From Balaenoptera acutorostrata (taxonomy: Eukaryota > Chordata > Mammalia > Artiodactyla > Balaenopteridae): a DNA stretch of 64,000 nt. Below are positions 21,999-33,677 of the stretch, one piece after another (the first letter of the stretch is position 1; each line of letters opens with the position of its first letter). The DNA lies in NCBI RefSeq assembly GCF_949987535.1, contig NC_080066.1, positions 128,630,335 through 128,694,334 of the forward strand. The letters run 5' to 3'. The translations under genes were made by a program, and so were the position numbers. A model generated the notes under the pieces. That model was given only the letters and a program-made list of their open reading frames with translations, ran no database searches and was not told where the DNA came from.

Positions 21999-24271
21999 AT
22001 GCCTCTATAAAGGTTTTGTTTGTTTGTTTGTTTTTGTCATTTACACTTCAAGTAAAATGTTATTAGACTGCACATCTATTTCAACCCAAGAAACATCAAC
22101 CATTGTGAATGCTGTTCCCACCCTCCTGCTCATTATAGTCCCCACAACCATCCTGTCTGACTTGCTTTCACGCATGGGCCAAAACTTGCAGGACTTCCAC
22201 CTGGTTTCACCAGGGGCTCTTCACATGAAAAGTTCTCAACTCTAATCCTTGTCTTAGTCTGATGGGACTGAAAAACTCACTGCTTTGCTTTCCAGAGGCT
22301 ACTTAGTTAACTTCACACCTCTACTTTTCAGCAAATGTTGAGGGGAAAACAGGTTTAGTGATGGCTCAGCTCTCATTCCTCACTTCTCACTAGGCTAAAT
22401 TCTTATTTCTCTCTTTGTTGCTTCTTAAATCTTTATATCCCCCAGAGTGAACTAAAAACTCTATTCTGCCTCTGCTTCCCAACAGTGAGCTCTGCCCAGG
22501 CAAAATCCAGATTGTCCAACTCTTGCCTAGTGGCCAGAATCAGAAAATACCCAAAGGGGAAAAAGCTGCTCCCCTGAGGGGAATCTCATTTCCTCTATCC
22601 CAGGTTGATTCATTAGCTCTCCAAAGCCTATAAAGACATACATTTGTATATTTACCCATTTAGTTGCTCTCAAAAGGAGCATTGATGTACCACAAACTAC
22701 TCCATCATACCTGGGAGCAAAAGTTATACTTATTATTTAAAACAAGTGAAATAGTTGTTATTGGTTGATTAAATTTTAACTGGAGTATTTTTAGATTAGC
22801 AACTCTTATGCCACAAATTTCTTCCTCTATTGCTTTATGAAAAAGTGATCTTACAGATGAAAATTAGGGCATCCATATTTTGTAGTTGGATGCTTAAAGA
22901 TTTTGTTTTTAATCTTTGTAATTCACAAGATTTTAGGTTTTTTTTTTTTTCCCCCTAGCAATCACTAATACCCTCTCAATACACATATTCAGATCTCTTG
23001 CTTTGGATATTTTAGAAGCCTTTACTTTTGCTTCTCTATCATTTTTATTTCTGGTCTCTTGTATTTAGGCAAAATTGTTAAATTTTGAATTTCTATTATG
23101 TATCTCCTATATCTTCTCCTTAAAAAAATTTTTTTTTTCATTTTTCTATTCCTTCACTTTGAATTTTGAGAAGAATTTCTCAACTTTTCTTCTATGCCAG
23201 TAATATACTTTACTAAAAGGTGAATTCTGCAGTTAGGATTTAATTTTCTTAAACCATTTTTTAATTTGAAATACTTATTTGTCATATATATTCATATTTA
23301 AATCTCAGCTTATCTTTTGCTGTGGCTTTGATTATCTTTCTTGAATCCCGTGTCTCCATGTTAAGAATTTCAAAGAGTTATTGAAAAGTTGTTCTTTTAG
23401 TTAACTGTTTTATCTCAGTTAAGATCTTCCTTTGAGACATTAGGAAACATTTCAACTTCCATGCCCTTTAGTGAGTTTTTAACAATAAAATCTTAGATTT
23501 TTCTTTTACTTAATTATTCTGTGATGAAAAGAGATTTATCTAGACCAGGAATTTGCCAGTAGGTGATTTGCCTTGCTTATTTTCCATTTTTAACTTAGAT
23601 AAATATCTTTATTAAAACTAAAATTAAAGTATCAAGTGATATTTCAAAGTTCTATCCATGCCCTATACCTAGCAGGCATTCATCTAGTATAGCTTTACTG
23701 AAAGGAGTTGAAATGGGCTATTCCTTAACCTTCACTCCTGATTCTAGGACACTAAACTGTAAGGACATTAAAAAAAAAAAAAATGAGAGCTATTAGCATG
23801 AATGCTGCAAAGGCTCTTCCTGTTTTTATTCTATACTGAGTGCTTAATTTATGTGAACTAAAAATTCCAGATAAAGATTTGCTAGCAGTAATAATTCCCT
23901 TTCTCTTCAGCTACCACCCCCCCCAAACCAGGCATTCCCTGCCCCCCACATTTGGTGTTCAGTTGTTTTCCAGGAATATCAATCTACAAATGTCTATAGA
24001 AAGTGTAATATTGACAGACCACCTCAAAAACCATCCTTATACAAGATGCAACATTCTTAGGTTTATGGTCTAGTTTTGTGGTTGTTATATGACTGGTTCT
24101 CTGAGCAAAAGTTCAAGCAACAGAGAAAGGAGTAAAATCTCTTGCATTACTTTTATCAGGAAGATTGCATTTTAGATTGACTAGTATACCAGCAATTAGA
24201 TTGTAATTTTTCATTGTGTTCCATTGTTCTTGATGTTATTATGGCTTCCTCCAGCTATAAGGTGACTACCA

Positions 24272-24272
<1 letters not shown>
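21999..24272. other. AT-rich region, no gene recognised
   Basis: No supported coding or repeat feature. It contains short T and A runs at about 22019, 22940, 23130 and 23770. Confidence 0.4.
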
Positions 24273-24334
<62 letters not shown>

Positions 24335-24360
24335 CACACACACACACATATATATATATA
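24273..24360 (+). repeat. Compound (TA)n(CA)n(TA)n microsatellite
   Basis: About 58 bp of TA, then a CA run, then TA again. Confidence 0.96.
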
Positions 24361-24649
24361 GTTTCTTCTGTCTTTAATACTATTTTAATTGGAACTTGAC
24401 ACAGGAAATGCTAGATATCATTTTAAACAAGAAGATATTTCTATAATTTTAATAGGATTGTAAAAATTGTGTATAAATTTTTAATCTTAATATTTTACTC
24501 TTAGAAAGGCCATTTTAGAATTTTATATAGAAGAACCATTTGTGAAATTGAATGTCTTACTTTTATTCAGTTCTAGGCTCATCACAAGGGAAATAAAAAC
24601 ATCCCCTTCTAATATTAGGTATTTACTTTACTTGCTAATTAAATGTCTT

Positions 24650-24772
24650 CCAGCATTAGAATAAACTCCTTGAGTAAACACCCTTTTTGGTTCAGCATTG
24701 TAATTTCAATGTCTAAAACAGTGTTTGACATCTATCATCCACAAAAATAAATTTGTTTAATGAATTATATTC
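24650..24772 (+). mobile_element. L2 3'-end fragment
   Basis: AGAATAAACTCCTTGAGTAA followed by AAACAGTGTTTGACATC and AATAAATTTGTTTAATGAAT is the typical order at the L2 3' terminus. Diverged. Confidence 0.6.
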
Positions 24773-25319
24773 TTCCTTTCCTCTTTTAGGTCCATAAATC
24801 TGAGACCATTGAATGGAGAGTTGCCATTTAATAATAAAACCATAAATTTCATTAGTATAATTGGGCAATAAGGAGACCTCTTTTATATGTCTAAGTTCAT
24901 TGAGGAAACTAAATTGATTTTTTTTTTCCTAAGGAAGAATAGGCCAAGTATATTGAGATTTGGAAGGAGGGAGAGTGTCCTGTTTACTCACAGTTTCCTT
25001 GGATTCTAAGAGGACTTAGGATAGAGGTGGTAGACAGGGATATGGGTGAGACAGTGATTGTGGGTTCCATCCTTAGTTAATACAGATTCCTATTCCTTTT
25101 GGGAGCTTCGCTCAAGGTCCTGAGAATCAAGTTTTATAAAGAGGGAAAGGGGCCACCAGTGGAGATGCCCATCTCTTGGGATCATGTGGGCACAGGGAAG
25201 GAGCAACAGTAGCTTCACTCACCAAAGATTAAGGATTAGAGCCTCTCCTTTGTTCTTGGTTGATATGTTTTGTGATTTTTATATCATCAAACCAAAGAAG
25301 AAAACACTTTAGCTCCTTT
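24773..25319. other. No gene recognised
   Basis: No supported feature. Confidence 0.4.
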
Positions 25320-25552
25320 AGCATTTCCCCAACTGTTTGACAATTAGAGCTTTATGCTTTTTTATTATTTACTTTTATGAAATTGAGCATCTTTGTGCAT
25401 TAGACTTTGGAGAGGTGGTTATATATATTTTCTTAGGCTTGTTTTTCAGAATTGAAATTACTGGGTCAAAGGAACAAATGGTTTTAAGGCTCTTAATTTA
25501 TAGTGCCAAATGATTTCCTCCAAAGTTGTTCAATTTTCTTCCTTTAAAAAAA
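25320..25552 (-). mobile_element. Very old L1 ORF2 fragment, antisense (tentative)
   Basis: ATTGAAATTACTGGGTCAAA followed by TTTTAAGGCTCTTAATTTA recalls the antisense of the L1 ORF2 C-terminal region. It is too diverged to be sure. Confidence 0.4.
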
Positions 25553-25570
25553 AAAATCTTTCAAAGCTTA

Positions 25571-26430
25571 CTTTTCTTTTTTTCCTTCCAGTTTTATTGA
25601 GATATATTTGACATACAACACTGTATAAGTTTAAGGTGTACAGCATTATGATTTGATTTAGATACATCATGAAATGATTACCACAGTAAGTTTAAGTTAA
25701 CATCCATCATTTCACATAGATACACAATTAAAGAAATAGAAAAAATTTTTACTTGTGATGAAAACTCTTGGGATTTACTCTCTTAACAACCTCCGTATGT
25801 AACATACTGCAGCGTAAATTATATTTATCATGTTTTATATTACATCCTGAGTACTTATTTATTTATAACTGGAAGGTTGCACCTTTTGACGGCCTTCATC
25901 AAGTTCTCCCTCCCCCTGCTCCCATCTCTGGTAACCACAAATCTAATTTCTTTTTCTGTGAGTTTGTTTGTTTTGGAAGTATAATTGACCTACAACACTA
26001 CGTTAGTTCCTATTATAAAACATAGTGATTCGGTATTTCTGTACATTTCAAAATATCACCAGGTTAAGTCTAGATACGATATATCACCATACAAAGATAT
26101 TATAGTTATTGACTATATTCCCCACCCTGTACATTTTATACCCATGACTAATTTATTTTGCAACTGGAAGTTTGTACCTCTTAGTCTCCTCCACCTATTT
26201 CTTTCCTCTCCCTATCACCTGCCCCTCTGGCAAACACCTGTTTGTTCTCTGTATCTATAACTTTGTTTTTGTTTTGTTATGTTTGTTCATTTGTTTTGTT
26301 TTCTAGATTCCACATATAAGTGAAATCATACAATATTTTCTCTAATTTCATTTAGTGTAATACCCTCTTGGTCTATCCATGTTATTGCAAATGGCAAAAT
26401 TTCATTCTTTTTATGGCTGAGTGATATTTC

Positions 26431-26482
<52 letters not shown>

Positions 26483-27370
26483 TGTATACACATACCACAT
26501 TTTCTCTATCCATTCATTTGTTGTTGGACACTTAGGTTCCTTCTATATCTTGGCTATTGCATAAATGCTGCAATGAACATTGGGGTGCATATATCTTTTC
26601 TAATTAGTGTTTTTGTTTTCTTTGGATAAACACTCAGAAGTGGAATTGCTGGACCATATGGTAGTTCTATTTTTAATTTTTTGAGCAACCTCCGTACTAT
26701 TTTCCATAGTGGCTGCACCAATTTACATTCCTACCAACAGTACACGGGGGTTCCCTTTTCTCCATATCCTCGCCAATACTTGTTATTTGTTGTCTTTTTG
26801 ATAAGGTGTGAGGTGATATCTTGTGGTTTTGATTTGCATTTTCCTGATGGTTAGTGATGTTGAGCATCTTTTTGTGTGCCTATTGGCCATCTGTATGTCT
26901 TCTTTGCAAACAGGTCTATTTAGTTCCTCTGCCCATTTTTTAATTGGGTTGCTTATTTGATGTAAAGTTGTATGAGTTCTTTGTGTATTTTGGATATTAA
27001 CCCCTTATTGGATATATTTTTTGCAAATATCTTCCTCCATTCAGTAGGTGGCATTTTCATTTTGTTGATAGTTGCCTTTGCTGTGCAAAAGCTTTTTAGT
27101 TTGATGTTATCCCACTTGTTTATTTTTGTTTTTGTTTCCCTTGCTTGAGGAGACATATCCAAAAAATATTACTAAGACCAGTGTCAAAGAGTGTACTGCC
27201 TGTATTTTTTTTCTAGAAGTTCTAGGGTTTCAAGTCTTACATTTAAGTCTTTATTCCATTTTTAATTTATTTTTGTGCATGGCATGAGAGAGTAGTCTAG
27301 TTTGATTCTTTAACATGTAGCTGTCCTGTTTTCCCAACACCCTTTATTGAAGAGGCTGTCTTTTCCCCAT
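25571..27370 (-). mobile_element. 5'-truncated old L1 (L1MA-type), antisense
   Basis: Read on the minus strand from 27370 down, this is ORF2 C-terminal sequence followed by a long 3' UTR and the A-tail remnant (T-rich at 25571-25589). The Cys-rich region is near 26720-26780, and the typical antisense phrases TTGCTGGACCATATGGTAGT and GGCTGCACCAATTTACATTC are present. The 5' truncation is at about 27370. A (TG)n run has grown inside it at 26432-26487. I find no convincing target duplication. Confidence 0.9.
26432..26487 (+). repeat. (TG)n microsatellite inside the L1
   Basis: It sits where other L1 copies have a short GTGTATATATACC segment, so it grew from an L1 seed. Confidence 0.95.
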
Positions 27371-29984
27371 AAAATTTTTCAGTTTTCACCACCATAAACT
27401 GTATATAACACACATTTAAACACAATTTATCTTTCACAATTAAAATGTCAAACTCTGTTGATAATATTTCTAAATACTATTTTTTTATTATTTGCTTAAA
27501 AGTAAGGTTGGCAAATTTTCTATATAAACCATTGTTAGGAATGTCAGACATTTTACTGCTAAATTTGATCTTGGTTTTAATAGGAGAGAAAAATACATTA
27601 ATATATTAAGCAAACATGCTGCAATTTTGAAGTTTATAAAAAGCTTTTTTAAAAGCTGTTGATTGCTGTATTCAAGTAAAGAATAGCCATTTTATTTTAT
27701 TAAGGGAAAAAAAACTGTATCCATCCTTGTTTCACATTAAGGAGGATAAGTATAAAGTGTCTTGGAAGTTTTAGATAATCTATACATTTAAAAGCTGTGC
27801 TACCATCTTTAATAATTTAAATATTGTTTTAAATTTTCTCAGATATGTTTTCTAAGTTAGAATATGCTAACTCATAGGATTAGCAGATCAAGTCTTCTCT
27901 ACTAGTATTTTGTAATGATTTCTATGTTAAATTTCCTTATTTATGAAAACAGGGATAATAAAATAATGCAATGGATGTATTGCACATACACATATACATG
28001 TATGCATATGTAGATAACCATTTGTGTGTGTGCAAAAATTAAATATGTAAGATATGAGAGGTGATTAAAGAATCATGAGATAGGCAACAATTCTAGATTT
28101 TATAGCTGATTTAGCAGTGTTTTTCTGATTTGCCATGTTACAATAAGTTTCTAAAGGTTTCTAAAAATAATTATTTCTAAATATATGATTTCACTGACTA
28201 TATTCTCATTAAATGTTTAAAAGAGCATTCTATTGTGTGTTATTTTGACTCAATGGACATAATGCTGTAGCTATAGAGTATTTGATTCTGTAACAAGTGA
28301 ACATAAAGTTATGTTTCTCTCTTGCTTTCTCAAATGAGTGTTTGCAGCATAAACACACACTGTGACATAGTCTACATGTGGTTATGGATCATTACTCGTT
28401 GACATTTCTATGTAACATAAACTTTAAAAAATCACCTTGAAACAAAAGCCAAGCTGTGAGACACCAGATGGGAACTGGATTTTTAAATATATACTGCAAT
28501 TTCTTTTCAGATTTGGCTTATAGTTTTATTTCATAAAACTTTTCAGAAAAATGTTCAGATATTTAAATTTTGACAGGACAGTCAGAGACAGAGAGTTAAC
28601 AAGTTTAAATGCTTTGGTTATAAAATTGCAATGCACATATCTTATTAAATGATCTTTATTGAGCACTGATATTACATAAAATTAATTTTCTCCTGCAACT
28701 TTTTGTTGGCTACCTTAGTTACCAATAGTCATAGTGTTGCAGACTATTGAATAGTCTTGTATCCATTATTTTAAATGATTTTTGATCCAACTATCCTCTA
28801 TCAAAATTTAAAATGTCATGCATCATAACAATCTCTATTTTGTTAGGAATTTGATTAAAATTGTGTTCTTTACTTTTGATCTTTTATATGATGCCATAGC
28901 CTTGAATTTGTCATTTTATGACATAAAGTGTGAGCTAAAACCATTCCATTTGCATATTTCAGATCATAGAGTATAAAGTCTGAGATTGGAACTTTGAATA
29001 TGAATCTTATTGAGAGGTAGATACTACTGACTACATTCACCCATGCCCCTGCTGATTGATTCAATAGAATTGAACTCATGCCTCCTAAAGCTGATCGTAT
29101 TTTGACCATGTTAGCATCATTCCATTTTGCAATAGGCAATAATTACTGTTCCCCTTCTCTTCCTTAACCTGGTTTCATGCATAAACTGTATAGAAACAAA
29201 TCATTTTATTCTAAATGTAGCCATAGTTATGAGAACCGGTTGAAAGAAAAAATGTAATTATAATAACTTCTTAGTATTTAACACAATCAATTCATGAAAA
29301 ATAATCTTCCTATAAATTCAGAGTCATTGGGGATATGAAAAGCAGATGATTAAAATGATCTGAAAGTATCTCTTAGCCATCTGGGAGTGTGCAGATTGGT
29401 AGAACTTACACTGACATAGTGATGAAAGAAACTCATTAAAGATATTTTGATTTGAAAAAGAGAGGGCAGAGGCTAGTTCTGGATGGATTAAGGAAAGAAG
29501 AAAATGAGGGAGAATGGGGGAATGTGCATGCAGACTAATCACTTGGACTAAGAACTAGGTGAAGATCTAAGTTTAAGAACACTCTTTTAGATTTTGGCTG
29601 CTTATAATTTTAAGAATGGCATAGAAAATAGAGGCATAGAAAATCTATTCTTGGTAGAAAGATCCTATAATTTTTAAACATGGCATTGAGCTTATACCAT
29701 AGCTTCACTAAATTTATCCCCCAGAAACAGTAGCTAGGCTAAGAGGAATCACTTTAAAAACAAATCAAGATAATGATTCTGGCCCTGCTATTTCATTGAC
29801 CCCCTAATGGTCATCAGAACTGAAAAAACTCCCAGTGTAACTCTAGTTGATAAATAAGACATTTGATGCCCAACATATGGTCAGAACCAAGATTGTGAAG
29901 TGGTGAGTTAGGATTTATGACTAGGGGTTTAAAAAAATCACTTATGGTGAAAACCCAATCAGAAAAATGATTAAAAGTGATATG
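27371..29984. other. AT-rich region, no gene recognised
   Basis: No coding or repeat feature that I can support in about 2.6 kb. Short ORFs here lack any motif. Confidence 0.4.
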
Positions 29985-30205
29985 ATTGAGATTTGGAGTC
30001 CAAAAGAGCTGGATTCAAATTGTTTTCCAGTGTTATTAGCTGCATGACCTTATTTAAACTACGTACTTTCTGAAACTGAGTGTTCTCACAGAAAATGAGC
30101 ACTAGAATACACAACTCACAGGTTTATGAGGGTTAAATGAGAAAAGGCATCCAAAGAATCCAGCATAGTGACTGGCACATAGCAGACACAGTATATTTTG
30201 TTATT
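29985..30205 (+). mobile_element. MIR SINE
   Basis: The MIR order is clear: GGATTCAAATTGTTTTCCAG, AGCTGCATGACCTTATTTAA, GGGTTAAATGAGAAAAGGC and GTGACTGGCACATAGCAGA. It is an ancient tRNA-derived SINE mobilised by L2. Confidence 0.85.
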
Positions 30206-32069
30206 ATTATTGTCATGATTATTACTAATATAATAATTATGATGATGTCTAGCTATAGGTGACAGTTTTCAAATCTTGAAACATAAAGGGGTCATGGTTT
30301 CAGAGTCAAGCAAGAACAATACACAGAAACCCAACCTATCAACCTGTGTCAGGAAATGCAGCTGTAGAAAGTAAACAATAGTGAAGATTGAAGTCTGACA
30401 CTAAGTGAAGCATAGCAAAACCATGGTCCTGAAAAAGATAGGGCATCAGGTATTCTTAGCCTGACTTGGGGATGCTGAGGATAGAGTTGGAGGAGGTAAA
30501 GTAAAATCTAGACAAAGGCTTTTTTGAACTAAGTGTAATTCAGGAGTAAGAACAAAATGAGCAAAGAAAAAAGTGTCTATGTTGAAATTAAAATAGAATC
30601 AGGAATATGCTGATACAGTACCCAAGTATGATCTAAGACTTTTTAAGAGCTCCTTGACTAGGGACATGACTGACTAAAACCCTAATGCCTGCCGTAGTTA
30701 AACACTAACTTTTGACAATTTTGGAAATTGCATAAATGTTACTATAGGGAGTTGTATAGATCACTATATTGTGCGTCAGAATTTTGGAAGAGTTTTATGA
30801 TAGGTTTACTCGTCTCTCCTGGAAATTTCTGGTACTGGCTTTATCCTACTCCAAAAAGTGATCTTGTGTTTTGAAATGGCTTGCCTACTACCTTACTGAC
30901 TTTTTAAGAAAAGTTTTTGCTAGTAGAAGCAAGGTCCATGTAGATTGGTTTATCTTTCAGTCTCTCTAGGAATTTTTGAAGAAGTGTCAAGAGATAATAA
31001 TTCCTAATATAAAAATTTGGGTTTAATTTTGAATTCTTAAAATTCCAAATTACACAACTGAGATAAGAGATGAACTGCTGTTTTAAATAAATTTAAATGT
31101 TGGGGCTTTAGGTTTAGAAGAAGGAATTTCATGGAATAAATAAGGATTGGGAGATTATTAACTACATCTATAAATAAATACAAAAGTGAAATCACAGAAG
31201 GAGGTGAGAAAATAGAGGTCAGAGACCATGATTGTAAGAACATTTTGGGTATATTAAGTTTTGTCAATTTCTCCTGTTTATTATATAGCTATTCCTGGTT
31301 TATTTCCTTGTAATAATAACTGGCAAAATGATTAACATGTAAGGATTCATATGTTTGTGTTCAGTTATACCAAAGAAAAGATGAGGTAGAAAGATATCCT
31401 ATTTTGTATCCAATTTAAAAAAAAAAAAATCTATAAGGATTTGAGTAAGCATTGGTAGCTATATAGAGGAAAATCAGCCCAAATATTTCATGCATATGAT
31501 AGAAAAAAGAGACTAATAAGACAAAAATTGATTTCAAGAAAATTACTAAGGATCTCATTTTTAAATCTTTCCTTATTCCAAACAAGAACAGATAAACTGA
31601 AAATTTATGATATAGTAGAATAATAATATCACTACTTGGAAAGATGGTACCCTGGGCTGACATGAAATGTTCAATAATATCTAACATTATAAAACAGAAA
31701 TAAAACTGATCATGGCTTCAGAGTTAAGCTGGCGACAATACACAAAAGTCCAATCTACTAGTCAGCCTATATAAGGAAATGTGGCTGTAGCTACAAAGTA
31801 AACAAAAAGACAAAAAAAAATCCTTACATGCCCCAAAAAGGAGGGAATTTGATGTGAGTGCGTTGCATAAACAAACACAATGTGGCTAAGGATGGTGTGG
31901 GGAGAAAATTAGGATATAAGGTCTTAGAATATGGAACTAGAGTTTAAATACCCAACAGTTAAGTACAAGATATGGCTTTGTGCCTACACAAAGTGGGGCT
32001 AGAATTAGAAGCTTTTATAAATCAAGAACTTTCAAAGACTACGAAACTTATGAAAAGAAAAAAAATTTT
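30206..32069. other. AT-rich region, no gene recognised
   Basis: No supported gene or repeat. Two related stretches near 30300-30400 and 31710-31800 (GGTTTCAGAGTCAAGC... and GGCTTCAGAGTTAAGC...) are noted as a finding. Confidence 0.4.
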
Positions 32070-32083
32070 AAATCTTTACTCAC
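32070..32083 (+). repeat. Target-site duplication, left copy, of the second L1
   Basis: AAATCTTTACTCAC, matching 37890-37903 with one difference. Confidence 0.88.
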
Positions 32084-32226
32084 GAGAGAGCCCTTCAAGA
32101 TGGTGGAGGAGTAAGATGTGGAGATCACCTTCCTCCCCACAAATAGATCAGAAATACATCTACATGTGGAACAACTCCTACAGAACACCTACTGAATGCT
32201 GGCAGGAGACCTCAGACTTCCCAAAA

Positions 32227-32228
32227 GC
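32227..32228 (+). other. Junction matching a spliced L1 5' UTR
   Basis: The bases CCCAAAAG/CCATGTGG join the equivalents of 2575 and 4560. In the uninterrupted copy those points are an AG/GC donor and a pyrimidine-rich AG acceptor. Confidence 0.75.
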
Positions 32229-32726
32229 CATGTGGTTGACATGGTCTTGGTGCTTCAGCTGGATGTCAGGCCTGAGCCTTGGAGGTGGGAGAGCTGAGTT
32301 CAGGACATTGGTCAACCAGAGACCTCCTGGCTCCATGTAATATCAAATGTCGAAAGCTTTCCCAGAGATTTCCACATCAACGCTAAGACCCAGCTCCACT
32401 CAATAACCAGCAAGCTACAGTGCTGGACACCCTATGCCAAACAACTAGCAAGACAGGAACATAACCCCACCCATAAGCAGAGAGGCTGCCTAAAATCATA
32501 ATAAGGTCACAGACACCCCAAAACACACCACCAGATGCACTCCTGCGCACCAGAAAGACAACATCCAGCCTCATCAACCAGAACAAAGGCACCAGTCCCG
32601 TTCACCAGGAAGTCTACACAACCCACTGAACCAGCCTTAGCCACTGGGGGCAGACACCAAAAACAACGGGAACTACAAACTTGCAGCCTGCGAAAAGGAG
32701 ATCTCAAACACAGTAAGTTAAGTAAA

Positions 32727-33619
32727 ATGAGAAGACAGAGAAACAAATAGCAGATGAAGGAGCAAGGTAAAAACCCACCAGACCAAACAAATGAAGAGGA
32801 AATAGGCAGTCTCCCTGAAAAAGAATTCAGAGTAATGACAGTAAAGATGATTTAAATATTGGAAATAGAATGAAGAAAATACAAGAAACGTTTAACAAGG
32901 ACCTAGAAGAACCAATGAGCAAACAAACAACGATGAACAGCACAATAAATGAAATTAAAAATTCTCTAGAAGGAATCAATACCAGAATAACTGAGGCAGA
33001 AGAACAGATAAGTGACCTGGAAGACACAAAGGTGGAAATAACTACCGCAGAGCAGAATAAAGAAAAAAGAATGAAAAGAATTGAGGACAGTCTCAGAGAC
33101 CACTGGGACAACATTAAATGCAGCAACATTCGAATTATAGGTGTCCCAGAAGAAGAAGAGAAAAAGAAAGGGACTGAGAAAATATTTGAAGAGATTATAG
33201 TTGAAAACTTCCCTAATATGGGAAAGGAAATAGTTAATCAGGTCCAGGAAGCACAGAGAGTCCCATACAGGATAAATGCAAGGAGAAACACGCCAAGACA
33301 CATATTAATCAAACTATCAAAAATTAAACACAAAGAAAAAGTATTAAAAGCAACAAGGGATAAACAACAAATAACATACAAGAGAGTCTCCATAATGTTA
33401 ACAGCTGATCCTTCAGCAGAAACTCTGCAAGCCAGAAGGGAGTGGCAGGACATATTTAAAGTGATGAAAGGGAAAAACCTACAACCAAGGTTACTCTACC
33501 CAGCAAGGATCTCATTCAGATTTGATGGAGAAATTAAAATCTTTACAGACAAGCAAAAGCTGAGAGAATTCAGCACCACCAAACCAGCTTTACAACAAAT
33601 GCTAAAGGAACTTCTCTAG
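32727..33619 (+). pseudogene. ORF1: L1 ORF1, decayed
   Basis: It aligns along its length with the intact ORF1 at 5058-5951. The start ATG is kept at 32727, but codon 8 is a TAG (32748-32750), where the intact copy has a CAG. A small indel near 32850-32860 shifts the frame. Downstream of that, 32870-33619 is open for 249 codons and includes most of the coiled coil, the RRM ([13 protein letters not shown]) and the C-terminal domain. Confidence 0.92.
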
Positions 33620-33677
33620 GCAGGAAACACAAGAGAAGGAAAAGACCTACAATAACAAATGCAAAACAATTAAGAAA

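Noticed and set aside
24214..24399. Frame across the TA/CA repeat
   Set aside because: Translation of simple repeat sequence (YIYIYI).
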